NCBI RefSeq assembly: GCF_030412015.1
Contig: NZ_JASNRD010000009.1
Span: 124,598-188,597, forward strand
DNA: 64,000 bases
Direction of reading: 5' to 3'
Origin: Massilia sp. YIM B02763
GTDB taxonomy: Bacteria > Pseudomonadota > Gammaproteobacteria > Burkholderiales > Burkholderiaceae_D
Positions 44,188 to 55,842 of the stretch are shown here, piece by piece. Numbering within the stretch: position 1 is the stretch's first letter; each line of letters starts with the position of its first letter. Below the pieces are notes generated by a model. It ran no database searches and was not told the DNA's origin. It was given only the letters and a program-made list of their open reading frames with translations. A program made the translations under genes and the position numbers.

Positions 44188-44254
44188 GATGTTCCAGCGT
44201 TCAAGGTTGAAGCAGATGCGGGGCTGGAGCGCGGCGCTGGCCGCGCGGGCCGGC

Positions 44255-44590
44255 TTACAGGGACTTCAGGGTGCCTTTCGGCAGCAGGGCGGTGACGGCG
44301 TTCTTCTGCACCACCATCTCGGTACCGGCGGCCACTTCGATGGTCACGTAGGTATCGGTGACCTTGGTCACGCGGCCCAGCACGCCGCCGACGGTGACGA
44401 CTTCATCGCCCTTGCCCAGCGCATCCATCATGGCGCGCAGTTCTTTCTGACGCTTCTGCTGCGGACGGATCATGAGGAAGTACATGACCACGAACATCAG
44501 GATCAGCGGTGCAAACGTGGTCAGGCTGCCCATCAGGCCAGCATCGGCGGCGCCGGCCGCGGTTTGCGCGTAAGCGGTGGAAATGAACAC
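44255..44590 (-). CDS. yajC: Preprotein translocase accessory subunit YajC
   Basis: A 111-residue protein with one N-terminal helix (LTTFAPLILMFVVMYFLMIRPQQKRQKEL) and the family block GDEVVTVGGVLGRVTKVTDTYVTIEVA. It starts with GTG (44588-44590), not ATG, preceded by GGGAGT. Standard position before secD. Confidence 0.95.
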   Translation of the reverse strand: MFISTAYAQTAAGAADAGLMGSLTTFAPLILMFVVMYFLMIRPQQKRQKELRAMMDALGKGDEVVTVGGVLGRVTKVTDTYVTIEVAAGTEMVVQKNAVTALLPKGTLKSL

Positions 44591-44743
44591 AAGGACTCCC
44601 GGATATTAGTATGGTGGTTAAAAAACGAGCGCTGTATTCTAGCACCCCGAAAAAGGCGGCAGCCAGTTTCCCGGCATGTGGGAGCGGCATGCCTGATTGC
44701 AAGACATTAGCGAAAAATTAATTTCGATAGGGCGAACGATGGT

Positions 44744-44822
44744 CGAGCGCGTGGACGGGAAACCCGTCCACCCTACGTATCCGTCACGGGTAGGGTGGAC
44801 GGCTATGCCGTCCACGCGTTCA
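44744..44822. repeat. Palindromic repeat family A, copy 5
   Basis: cgagcgcgtggacgggaaac...ccaccctac then, after 14 nt, gggtagggtggacggctatg...cacgcgttc. It lies between tgt and yajC, in a gap within a same-strand cluster. Confidence 0.8.
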
Positions 44823-44834
44823 ACCTGCCCTTGC

Positions 44835-47026
<2,192 letters not shown>

Positions 47027-47176
47027 CTGGGAAAACAGGCCCGCGAGCCTTACAATATGGGCTCTAGCGTGTAGGGCGAACCCTCTATTTTACACCCGGT
47101 TTCCGGCGCGAGGGCGCAGTCGAGCGGCTTTGTGGCCGATCCTGCAACGCCGCCGACACGCGCCAACCGATCCGCC

Positions 47177-49249
47177 ATGCCAGCCACCAAAGCCCCAGCC
47201 GCTGCGAAAGCGGCACCGAAAAGCATCGAAAGCAAGCTCGCCAAGCTCGGCCTGCGCACCGACATGGACCTGGTGCTGCACCTGCCGATGCGCTACGAGG
47301 ACGAGACGCAGATCGTCCCGATCCGCGAAGCCTGCCTGCGCGGTGGCCACGTCTCCCAGGTCGAAGGCATCGTCACCAAGAACGAAGTCGCCTATAAACC
47401 GCGGCGCCAGCTGCTGGTGACCATCGCCGACGACTCGGGCGACATCCAGCTGCGCTTCATGAACTACTACGGCAGCCAGGTCAAGCAGCTGGCCGAGGGC
47501 ACCCGCGTGCGTGCGCGCAGCGAAGTGCGCCACGGCTTCTTTGGCGCCGAGATGGTCCATCCCGTCTACAAGATCGTCAACGAAGGCGCGCCCCTGCCCA
47601 ACTCCCTGACGCCCGTCTACCCGGCCGGTGAAGGCCTGTCGCAGACGGTGCTGCGAAGGGCGATCGCGGACGCCATGAAACGGGTCGACTGGACCGACAC
47701 CGTGCCCCAGGCCGTGCGCGCGCGCCTGCACCTGGCCGAATTCCAGCCGGCCGTGCGCCTGCTGCATTACCCGCCGCCGGACGTCGACGAACACGCGCTC
47801 GTCGAGCGCAGCCACCCGGCCTGGACCCGCGTGAAATTCGACGAGCTGCTGGCCCAGCAGCTGTCGCTGAAAAAGGCGCAGCAGTCGCGCCGCGAAAAAG
47901 GCGCGCCCGTCCTCGGCGCCGTGGGCACGCTGTCCGCCGCCTTCCTGGAAACCCTGCCGTTCAAGCTGACGAACGCCCAGCAGCGCGTGGTCGAGGAGAT
48001 CCGCGCCGACCTGCGCGAAAGCTATCCGATGCAGCGCCTGCTGCAGGGCGACGTCGGCAGCGGCAAGACCGTGGTCGCGGCGCTGGCCGCCGCCCAGGCC
48101 ATCGACAGCGGCTACCAGGCCGCGCTGATGGCGCCCACCGAGATCCTGGCCGAGCAGCACTTCCGCAAGATCGCGTCCTGGATGGAACCGCTGGGCGTGA
48201 AGGTCGCCTGGCTGACGGGCAGCCTGAAGAAAAAGGACAAGCAGGCCGCCAGCGAACTGGTCGAATCGGGCGAGGCGAATCTCGTCATCGGCACCCATGC
48301 GCTGATCCAGGACACCGTGCAGTTCGCGAAGCTGGGCCTCGTGCTGGTCGACGAGCAGCACCGCTTCGGCGTCGGCCAGCGCCTCACGCTGCGCAACAAG
48401 GGCAGCGACGGCCTGGTGCCGCACCAATTGATGATGTCGGCCACGCCGATCCCGCGCACGCTGGCGATGACGTATTACGCCGACCTCGAAGTGTCCGTCA
48501 TCGACGAGCTGCCGCCGGGCCGCACGCCCATCGTCACGCGCGCCATCGACCAGAACCGGCGCGACGAGGTGATCGAACGCGTGCACGCGGCCGCGCTCGA
48601 GGGCCGGCAGGCTTACTGGGTCTGCCCGCTGATCGAGGAATCCGAGGCGCTGCAGCTGCAGACGGCCACCGATACCTACGAGACGCTGGCGGCCAGCCTG
48701 CCCGACCTCGTCGTGGGCCTCGTGCACGGGCGCATGAAGCCGGCAGAGAAGCAGACGATCATGGATGCGTTTTCCGCGGGCGACGTGCACGTGCTGGTGG
48801 CGACGACCGTCATCGAGGTGGGCGTCGACGTGCCGAACGCCTCGCTGATGGTGATCGAGCACGCCGAGCGCTTCGGCCTGTCGCAGCTGCACCAGCTGCG
48901 CGGCCGCGTGGGCCGCGGCTCGGCCGCCAGCGTGTGCCTGCTGCTGTACCAGAGCCCGCTTGGCCACGTGGCCAAGCAGCGCCTGATGACGATGCGCGAA
49001 ACGACGGACGGTTTCGAGATCGCGCGGCGCGACCTGGAAATCCGCGGTCCCGGCGAATTCCTTGGCGCGCGCCAGTCGGGCGAGGCGATGCTGCGCTTCG
49101 CCAACCTGGAAACCGACCAGGCCATCGTCGAGCAGGCGCGCGACGTGGCGGGCTGGCTGCTGGGGTCCGACAAGCCGGAGGCGGCGGCGATCGTGGATGC
49201 GCACCTGCAGCGCTGGCTGGGGGGGCGGGAGGAGTTCCTGAAAGTGTAA
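47177..49249 (+). CDS. recG: ATP-dependent DNA helicase RecG
   Basis: A 690-residue superfamily 2 helicase that remodels stalled replication forks and Holliday junctions. An N-terminal wedge/OB domain (VEGIVTKNEVAYKPRRQLLVTIADDSGDIQLRF) is followed by Walker A GDVGSGKT (about residue 290), DEQHRFGV, SATPIPRTLAM and QLRGRVGRG. ATG 47177 is used; a GTG at 47132 in frame would add a 15-residue tail of low complexity. It is divergent from queA. Confidence 0.95.
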   Translation: MPATKAPAAAKAAPKSIESKLAKLGLRTDMDLVLHLPMRYEDETQIVPIREACLRGGHVSQVEGIVTKNEVAYKPRRQLLVTIADDSGDIQLRFMNYYGSQVKQLAEGTRVRARSEVRHGFFGAEMVHPVYKIVNEGAPLPNSLTPVYPAGEGLSQTVLRRAIADAMKRVDWTDTVPQAVRARLHLAEFQPAVRLLHYPPPDVDEHALVERSHPAWTRVKFDELLAQQLSLKKAQQSRREKGAPVLGAVGTLSAAFLETLPFKLTNAQQRVVEEIRADLRESYPMQRLLQGDVGSGKTVVAALAAAQAIDSGYQAALMAPTEILAEQHFRKIASWMEPLGVKVAWLTGSLKKKDKQAASELVESGEANLVIGTHALIQDTVQFAKLGLVLVDEQHRFGVGQRLTLRNKGSDGLVPHQLMMSATPIPRTLAMTYYADLEVSVIDELPPGRTPIVTRAIDQNRRDEVIERVHAAALEGRQAYWVCPLIEESEALQLQTATDTYETLAASLPDLVVGLVHGRMKPAEKQTIMDAFSAGDVHVLVATTVIEVGVDVPNASLMVIEHAERFGLSQLHQLRGRVGRGSAASVCLLLYQSPLGHVAKQRLMTMRETTDGFEIARRDLEIRGPGEFLGARQSGEAMLRFANLETDQAIVEQARDVAGWLLGSDKPEAAAIVDAHLQRWLGGREEFLKV

Positions 49250-49250
49250 A

Positions 49251-49376
49251 CGTCGTCCCCGCGCAGGCGGGGACCCATGCTGAATTTCCGAAGTCAGTAT
49301 TTCAACAGCTTTCGAATACTTTCAGGATACCGAATCCTGTACTTCAGCATGGATCCCCGCCTGCGCGGGGATGACG
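49251..49376. repeat. Palindromic repeat family B, copy 4
   Basis: Ends cgtcgtccccgcgcaggcgg and ccgcctgcgcggggatgacg are inverted; the inner words atgctgaa and ttcagcat also pair, enclosing a shorter AT-rich centre. Situated between convergent recG and the Lys-rich secreted protein. Confidence 0.8.
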
Positions 49377-49393
49377 AGGTTGGATTGACTGGC

Positions 49394-49678
49394 TTATTTA
49401 GCGGCCACCGGCGTGGTCGCCGGATCGGCGGCTTCCTTGCCGTCCTTCTTCTCCTTGCCGTCCTTGGTAGCCTCGCCCTTCTTGTCGTGCTTGCCCTTGG
49501 CCGGCTTGGCTTCCTGCTTCTCGTGCTTGGCGGCGGCCTTGGAGACGGCCGGCGACGTGCTCGAATCCGGCGCCGCGGTCTGCGACGGCGTGGTGGGCGG
49601 CGCGGTCGGCGTCGTGGTCTGGGCAAAGGCGGCGCTGGCGAACAGGGCGGCGATCAGGGTGGCGGCGGTACGTTTCAT
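49394..49678 (-). CDS. Lys/Ala/Thr-rich exported small protein 1
   Basis: A 94-residue protein with a clean signal peptide (MKRTAATLIAALFASAAFAQ) and a mature part of low complexity: Thr/Pro-rich then Lys/Glu-rich (KHEKQEAKPAKGKHDKKGEATKDGKEKKDG). Intrinsically disordered. A paralogue follows at 49716. No known family. Confidence 0.7.
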   Translation of the reverse strand: MKRTAATLIAALFASAAFAQTTTPTAPPTTPSQTAAPDSSTSPAVSKAAAKHEKQEAKPAKGKHDKKGEATKDGKEKKDGKEAADPATTPVAAK

Positions 49679-49715
49679 GGCGAATCTCCTGGCGAATCGG
49701 TAAGTGAAACCGGAA

Positions 49716-50081
49716 TTACTTGGCTGCGGCGGTCGGGGCCGGGGTCACGGCGGCGACGGTGGCGTCCTTGCCTTCCTTGGCGACTTCCTTGGTCTTGTGG
49801 GCGGCCTTGGCGCTGGCGTGCTTGGCCTCGGCCTTGGCGTCCTTCGCCTCCGCCTTCACGGTGTCCTTGGCTTGCTTGGCGTCCGCCTTGGTTTCCTTGG
49901 CCTGTTCCTTCACGGCCTTCTTGGTCTCATGGGCTTCGGATTTCACTTCGGCCTTGGCGCTCTTGGCGTCGGCCTTCGCCTCAGCCTTGACGGTGGGCGA
50001 GGTGGTGGCGGGGGCCGGCGTCTGGGCGAATGCAGCAGTGGCGAACAGACCGGCGATCAGGGCAGCGATGGTGTTTTTCAT
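49716..50081 (-). CDS. Lys/Ala-rich exported small protein 2
   Basis: A 121-residue paralogue of the preceding gene: nearly the same signal peptide (MKNTIAALIAGLFATAAFAQTPAP) followed by KAEAKADAKSAKAEVKSEA-type heptad-like Ala/Lys/Glu repeats likely to form a helix or coiled coil; it resembles histone-H1-like or LEA-like sequence in composition. 37 nt lies between the two genes. Function unknown. Confidence 0.7.
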   Translation of the reverse strand: MKNTIAALIAGLFATAAFAQTPAPATTSPTVKAEAKADAKSAKAEVKSEAHETKKAVKEQAKETKADAKQAKDTVKAEAKDAKAEAKHASAKAAHKTKEVAKEGKDATVAAVTPAPTAAAK

Positions 50082-50218
50082 GATAAGTGGTCCTCAGCTA
50101 GTTTTGGGATTCTCGTGCACGTTTGCGTGTCACTTGTCCCTAAAACGAGCCCGCCTGCCGCCTTGTTGACAGCCTTTACAAATGCTTACCGGGCTGACAA
50201 TCGCTTACATCCAAGCAA

Positions 50219-50560
50219 TTATTCCTTCTTCGTGAGCTCGACGCCGTCGACCGTCATCTTCCACTTGCCCTGCTCGCGGTGCGGCGGCTTGCCGACGACG
50301 AAGGTCGACTTGATGAAGCTGGTGCCGACGTCGAAGTCGTCGCCATGGAAGCCCTGCAGGTCGACGTTGAGGTCGAGGTTCTTGCCGGGGCGATCGCGCT
50401 TGTACTCGACGTGGCCGTCCGGATGGATCTTCAGGCGCATCTTCTCGCCCAGCCATTCGCCGACGTAGTTCGCCTTGTCGGCGGGGACGGGAACGGGGTC
50501 GGCAAAGCTGGGGGCGGCGGCGAGGAGCGCCGCGGCGAACAGAGTGGCACGCAGAAGCAT
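50219..50560 (-). CDS. Exported protein of unknown function (DUF2147-like shape)
   Basis: A 113-residue protein with signal peptide MLLRATLFAAALLAAAPSFA, then VGEWLGEKMRLKIHPDGHVEYKRDRPG, IKSTFVVGKPPHREQGKWKMTVDGVEL. The W-G-x-L...I...DG pattern suggests a small lipocalin- or calycin-like barrel, but I cannot assign a family. Start 50560 is set by the signal peptide and AAAGGA upstream. Confidence 0.65.
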   Translation of the reverse strand: MLLRATLFAAALLAAAPSFADPVPVPADKANYVGEWLGEKMRLKIHPDGHVEYKRDRPGKNLDLNVDLQGFHGDDFDVGTSFIKSTFVVGKPPHREQGKWKMTVDGVELTKKE

Positions 50561-50705
50561 CGGACATCCTTTCGAGGTTGGCGGAACAGCCAGTATCCGA
50601 ACCCGCGCGGACGCCGTCAAACGGAATCGGGTATGCATGCGGCGCCAGTAGCCCATGAACGACAAAGCCCGCAGGCGCGGGCTTCATCGGTACAGCAAAA
50701 AAGGA

Positions 50706-51080
50706 TCAGAAACCGTAGCCGTGCCACGCATCCTTGAAGTCCTTGGCGCGGGCGTCGACCACTTCCTGGCGCGCGCGCAGCCATTGCACGACGGCTTCGC
50801 GGTCCTCCTCGTTCGGCGAGCCGCGCTCGATGCGGGCGATCACGCCCTCGGTCTCGCTGAACGGCTCCTTGCCGCCGAAGCCGCCGCCCAGCAGGCCGCG
50901 CTGCTCCAGGAAGCCGAAGAAATCGTTGATGAAGTCGTGGTACGGTTCGCCGCGCATCGGAGCGTGGAACACGAGCTCCACGTCGAAGCAGTGTTCCTGG
51001 AATTCGCCGACGCGCAGCTTCTTGCGCTGGCGGGGCGTGAGCCGGCGGATGCGGCTGGTCGAGCGGGGATCGCGTCTCAT
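50706..51080 (-). CDS. yggL: YggL family (DUF469) 50S ribosome-associated protein
   Basis: A 124-residue protein with RLTPRQRKKLRVGEFQEHCFDVELVF and DFINDFFGFLEQRGLLGGGFGG and EEDREAVVQWLRAR, matching the YggL layout (RRLRKKxxxxEFQExGF). The E. coli protein has been reported to bind the large ribosomal subunit. Last gene of the minus-strand pyrC cluster, 27 nt after the oxidoreductase. Confidence 0.85.
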   Translation of the reverse strand: MRRDPRSTSRIRRLTPRQRKKLRVGEFQEHCFDVELVFHAPMRGEPYHDFINDFFGFLEQRGLLGGGFGGKEPFSETEGVIARIERGSPNEEDREAVVQWLRARQEVVDARAKDFKDAWHGYGF

Positions 51081-51107
51081 GGGTTCTCCTTGTGGCTTAT
51101 GAGTGGA

Positions 51108-52090
<983 letters not shown>

Positions 52091-52094
<4 letters not shown>

Positions 52095-52885
52095 GCTTGT
52101 CTCCTTTTCGGACGGAATACGGTCTCGTCGCGGTAGAACGCCTCGTCCTGGCCGGGCCACCAGCCGGGCACGCCCAGCGCCTGCAGCGGCATGAAGCCGG
52201 CAGTGCTCAAGCCGTTCGTTTTCATCGCCGCCGATTCGGCGGCATCGATCCAGTCGCGGCGCGCCTGCCAGGGCAAGGCGAACACCTCGCCCGGCGCGAA
52301 CACGACGCGCGTGTGCGCCGTGATCGCCTTGCGCGGCGCGACCAGCTTTTCCATCAGTGCGTGGCCGAACAGCCAGACCTCGGCACCGGCGCCCGCCGCG
52401 AATTGCGCACGGCGCGTCCACAGGGCGTCGACCCAGCGGTGTTCGCGCAGGTCGTCGACGAGGGCATGTCCCGCCTCGTCGTCGCGCACCAGCAGCAGCG
52501 CGGCGTTCTCGTCGTAGATGGTGGCGGCGTCGCGCGCGGGGCCGCGCGACTTGCCGACGCCGGCGGCCTGGATCTGCGCCGCCTGCAGCGCGTTCAGTGC
52601 GCGCTTGATGCGCGGGAAGGTCTGCCACACGAGGCCGTTGAAGAAATCGTGCAGGTTCTCGCGCGTGGGCACGCAACCGGTGGCGCCGATGAATTCCTCG
52701 TAGGCCGCGTCGGGCGGCAGCGCTTCCTGGGGAACGAAGCGGATCGCCTGGCCGCGGTGGTTGACGAGGCCCAGGCGCGCCGCATTGGCATTGAAGGCGT
52801 CGATGAACGGGCCGCCAGCCAGGCGCTCGAAGGCGGGACGCACCGTGTCATACCACGGCCGCGTCCAGTCGATCTGCGCGAACAT
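52091..52885 (-). CDS. DUF3025 domain protein
   Basis: A 264-residue protein with GLVNHRGQAIRFVPQ, AYEEFIGATGCVPTRENLHDFFNGLVWQTFPRIK and FGHALMEKLVAPRKAITAHTRVV; these are the conserved blocks of DUF3025, a family found in betaproteobacteria. Function unknown. Positioned 7 nt after pyrC and overlapping the oxidoreductase by 4 nt. Confidence 0.85.
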
Positions 52886-52892
52886 CCAGGAA

Positions 52893-53942
52893 TTACACCA
52901 TCTTCCAGCCGATCTGTTCGCCGCCGTTCAGCGGGACCAGTTCGTGCTCGCCCATCGGCACGGTGGCCGGCAGGGTCCAGGTTTCGCGCTTGAGGGTGAT
53001 GGTGCCCGTGTTGACCGGCAGGTCGTAGAAGGCCGGGCCGTTCAGGCTGGCGAAGGCTTCCAGCTTGTCCAGCGCGCCGGCCTGCTCGAAGGCGGTGGCG
53101 TACAGTTCCATCGCGTGCAGCGCCGTGTAGCAGCCGGCGCAGCCGCACGACGTTTCCTTGGTGTGGATGGCGTGCGGGGCCGAGTCGGTGCCGAGGAAGA
53201 AGCGCTCGTCGCCGCTGGTGGCGGCCGTCACCAGCGCCAGGCGGTGTTCCTCGCGCTTGAGCACGGGCAGGCAGTACATGTGCGGGCGGATGCCGCCGCG
53301 GAAGATCTCGTTGCGGTTGTACAGCAGGTGGTGGGCCGTGATGGTCGCCGCGATCGGGCCTTCGGCCTCGGCCACGTACTCGGCCGCATCCTTGGTCGTG
53401 ATGTGCTCGAACACGATCTTCAGTTCCGGGAAGTCGCGGCGCAGCGGACGCATCACGCGCTCGATGAACACGGCTTCGCGGTCGAACAGGTCGATGTGGT
53501 GGTCCGTGACTTCGCCGTGGATCAGCAGCGGCATGTCGGTGTCCTGCATCGCCTCCAGCGTCTTGTAGCACTTGCGCAGGTCGGTCACGCCGGCCGCCGA
53601 GTTGGTGGTGGCGCCGGCCGGGTACAGCTTGACGGCGTGGACGAAGCCCGAATCCTTGGCGCGGCGGATCTCGTCCGGGTCCGTGTTGTCGGTCAGGTAC
53701 AGCGTCATCAAGGGCTCGAATTGCATCCCTTCCGGCAGCGCCGCCAGGATGCGCTCGCGGTAGGCCGCGGCCAGCGCCGTGGTGGTGACCGGCGGCTTCA
53801 GGTTCGGCATGACGATGGCGCGGGCGAACTGGCGCGCGCTGTGCGGCAGCACGCTGGCCATGGCGGCGCCGTCGCGCAGGTGCAGGTGCCAGTCGTCGGG
53901 ACGGGCGATGGTGATGGTGTCGGGGGATTCGATGATGGACAT
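52893..53942 (-). CDS. pyrC: Dihydroorotase, class II
   Basis: A 349-residue zinc enzyme for pyrimidine synthesis (carbamoyl-aspartate to dihydroorotate). The HxH zinc motif is [10 protein letters not shown] (His19, His21); [15 protein letters not shown] includes the carbamylated Lys, [19 protein letters not shown] and HHLLYNRN give further ligands. Length as in E. coli PyrC (348). Confidence 0.96.
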   Translation of the reverse strand: MSIIESPDTITIARPDDWHLHLRDGAAMASVLPHSARQFARAIVMPNLKPPVTTTALAAAYRERILAALPEGMQFEPLMTLYLTDNTDPDEIRRAKDSGFVHAVKLYPAGATTNSAAGVTDLRKCYKTLEAMQDTDMPLLIHGEVTDHHIDLFDREAVFIERVMRPLRRDFPELKIVFEHITTKDAAEYVAEAEGPIAATITAHHLLYNRNEIFRGGIRPHMYCLPVLKREEHRLALVTAATSGDERFFLGTDSAPHAIHTKETSCGCAGCYTALHAMELYATAFEQAGALDKLEAFASLNGPAFYDLPVNTGTITLKRETWTLPATVPMGEHELVPLNGGEQIGWKMV

Positions 53943-54098
53943 GGCGGCTCTCGGATTGCGAACCCCGGCATTTTACCTGCTGCCACCCCGGCCGGCACGC
54001 GTTCGCCCGCCCGCACGGTACGTTTCTTTCCAGCATTAACAACCTGTCCAACGCTAGAATTGACATATCGACCACAGCCGGCCATCGCCGTCCCGTCC

Positions 54099-54836
54099 AT
54101 GGCTTACGAGTTCCACACCGTCGCGCAACTGGCCGCCCTCATCGCCCTCGCCTACGTCGTCTACGGCGTCACGGGATTCGGCTCCGCGATCACGGCGATG
54201 CCCGTGCTGGTGCTGCTGGTGCCGTTGCGCGTGGCCGTGCCGCTGATGCTGGTGTTCGACCTCGTGTCCGGCCTACTGCTCGGCCTGCGCAACCGGCGCC
54301 ATGTCGTCGTGGGCGAGTGGCGGCGCCTGATGCCCTGCATGCTGGCCGGGATGGCGCTCGGCGTGGTGGCGCTGGTGCGGGCGCCGGAACGCCTGCTGTT
54401 GCTGCTGCTCGGCGCCTTCATCCTGGCCTTCGCGGCCTGGAGCCTGCTGGCACGCCCGCCTGCGCGGCCGCTGGCGGCCGGCTGGGCGCTGCCATTCGGC
54501 GCCGTCGGCGGCGTGTTCACCGCGTTGTTCGGCACGGGCGGACCGTTCTATACGATCTACCTGACGCGGCGCCTGGACGACAAGCTGGCTTTGCGCGCGA
54601 CGATCAGCGTCGTGCTGCTGTCCAGCGCCATTGCCCGCCTGGTGCTGTTCTCCGGCGCCGGCCTGTACGCGCAGCCCGGCTTGCCCTTGCTGGCGGCGAC
54701 CCTGCTGCCGTTCGCGCTGGGCGGCCTGTATCTCGGCAACCGGCTGCACCTGCGCCTGCCGGCGCAGCGCATCCGCCAGGCCGTCTGGGTGGTGCTGCTC
54801 GCGGGCGGCGCCAGCCTCGTGCTGCGCAATCTATAG
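54099..54836 (+). CDS. TauE/SafE family membrane protein
   Basis: A 245-residue integral membrane protein with about seven hydrophobic segments, with the repeated opening YGVTGFGSAITAMPVLVLLVPLRVAVPLMLVFDLVSGLLLGLRNR and the second-half echo FGAVGGVFTALFGTGGPFYTIYL. Family members export sulphite, sulphoacetate or related anions. It ends 23 nt before the convergent ABC gene. The start is the ATG at 54099; the much longer frame upstream is antisense to pyrC. Confidence 0.88.
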   Translation: MAYEFHTVAQLAALIALAYVVYGVTGFGSAITAMPVLVLLVPLRVAVPLMLVFDLVSGLLLGLRNRRHVVVGEWRRLMPCMLAGMALGVVALVRAPERLLLLLLGAFILAFAAWSLLARPPARPLAAGWALPFGAVGGVFTALFGTGGPFYTIYLTRRLDDKLALRATISVVLLSSAIARLVLFSGAGLYAQPGLPLLAATLLPFALGGLYLGNRLHLRLPAQRIRQAVWVVLLAGGASLVLRNL

Positions 54837-54859
54837 GCAGATGGAGGCAGATGCCGGGC

Positions 54860-55585
54860 TCAGTGGATGATCCGCGCCAGGAACTCGCGCGCCCGCTCGG
54901 ACCGCGGCGCGTCGAAGAAGGCGTCCTTCGGGCTGTCCTCGACGATGGCGCCGGCATCCATGAACACGACGCGGTCGGCCACGCGGCGCGCGAAGCCCAT
55001 CTCGTGGGTGACGACCATCATCGTCATGCCTTCCTGGGCCAGGCCCGTCATCACGTCCAGCACCTCGCCCACCATCTCCGGGTCGAGCGCGGACGTCGGC
55101 TCGTCGAACAGCATGGCGACGGGGTCCATCGCCAGCGCCCGTGCGATCGCCACGCGCTGCTGTTGGCCGCCCGAGAGCTGGCTGGGAAACTTGTCCTGGT
55201 GCGCGAGCAGGCCCACGCGGTCCAGGTATTTCAGGCCGTTGGCCGTCGCTTCGTCGCGCGAGCGCTTGAGCACCTTCACCTGGGCCAGGTTCAGGTTGTC
55301 GCGCACCGACAGGTGCGGGAACAGCTCGAAATTCTGGAACACCATGCCGATGCGGGCGCGCAGTTCCGGCAGGCGCGTGGCCGGATCGCCGACCGAGGTA
55401 CCGTCGACGCGGATGGTCCCCTGTTGAAAAGGTTCGAGGCCGTTGACGGTCTTGATCAGGGTCGATTTGCCCGATCCGGACGGGCCGCACACTACCACCA
55501 CGTCGCCGCGCGCCACGCCCGTGCTGCAGTCGCGCAGCACCTGGAACGTCCCGTACCACTTGCTGACATTGTCGATGTCGATCAT
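54860..55585 (-). CDS. Polar amino acid ABC transporter ATP-binding protein
   Basis: A 241-residue ATPase of the GlnQ/HisP class: Walker A GPSGSGKST, signature QLSGGQQQRVAIARAL, Walker B MLFDEPTSALDPEMVGEVLDVM, H-loop THEMGFARRVADRVVFMD. This subfamily normally belongs to a binding protein-permease-ATPase operon, but neither partner lies in this window, so it is an orphan here. ATG 55585 is used. Confidence 0.9.
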   Translation of the reverse strand: MIDIDNVSKWYGTFQVLRDCSTGVARGDVVVVCGPSGSGKSTLIKTVNGLEPFQQGTIRVDGTSVGDPATRLPELRARIGMVFQNFELFPHLSVRDNLNLAQVKVLKRSRDEATANGLKYLDRVGLLAHQDKFPSQLSGGQQQRVAIARALAMDPVAMLFDEPTSALDPEMVGEVLDVMTGLAQEGMTMMVVTHEMGFARRVADRVVFMDAGAIVEDSPKDAFFDAPRSERAREFLARIIH

Positions 55586-55666
55586 GGGTAAATCATCCGT
55601 AAACATTTGCGCGATACGCTCGCTGAATTACCGTATTGTCGTCGATTTACGGGGCTTTGCGCATGC

Positions 55667-55695
55667 TTGACAGCACTTGCAACGCCAAGGATACT
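55667..55695 (+). promoter_or_regulatory. Sigma-70 promoter of the dicarboxylate symporter gene
   Basis: TTGACA (55667-55672), 17-nt spacer, GATACT (55690-55695). Predicted start about 55702, leaving a leader of about 140 nt before the ATG at 55843. Confidence 0.6.
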
Positions 55696-55842
55696 GCGGG
55701 ACTTGTCAATATTGTCAGCATCAAAGGCACTCGCGCACGATCACCGTTTTGCCCGAGTTTCCGCCCGAGCCAGCTCGGGTCGCGCCGGCGCAGGACGGAC
55801 GATCTCTTCCTGACCGCCGCGGCGCCATCACAGAGGACGTCT

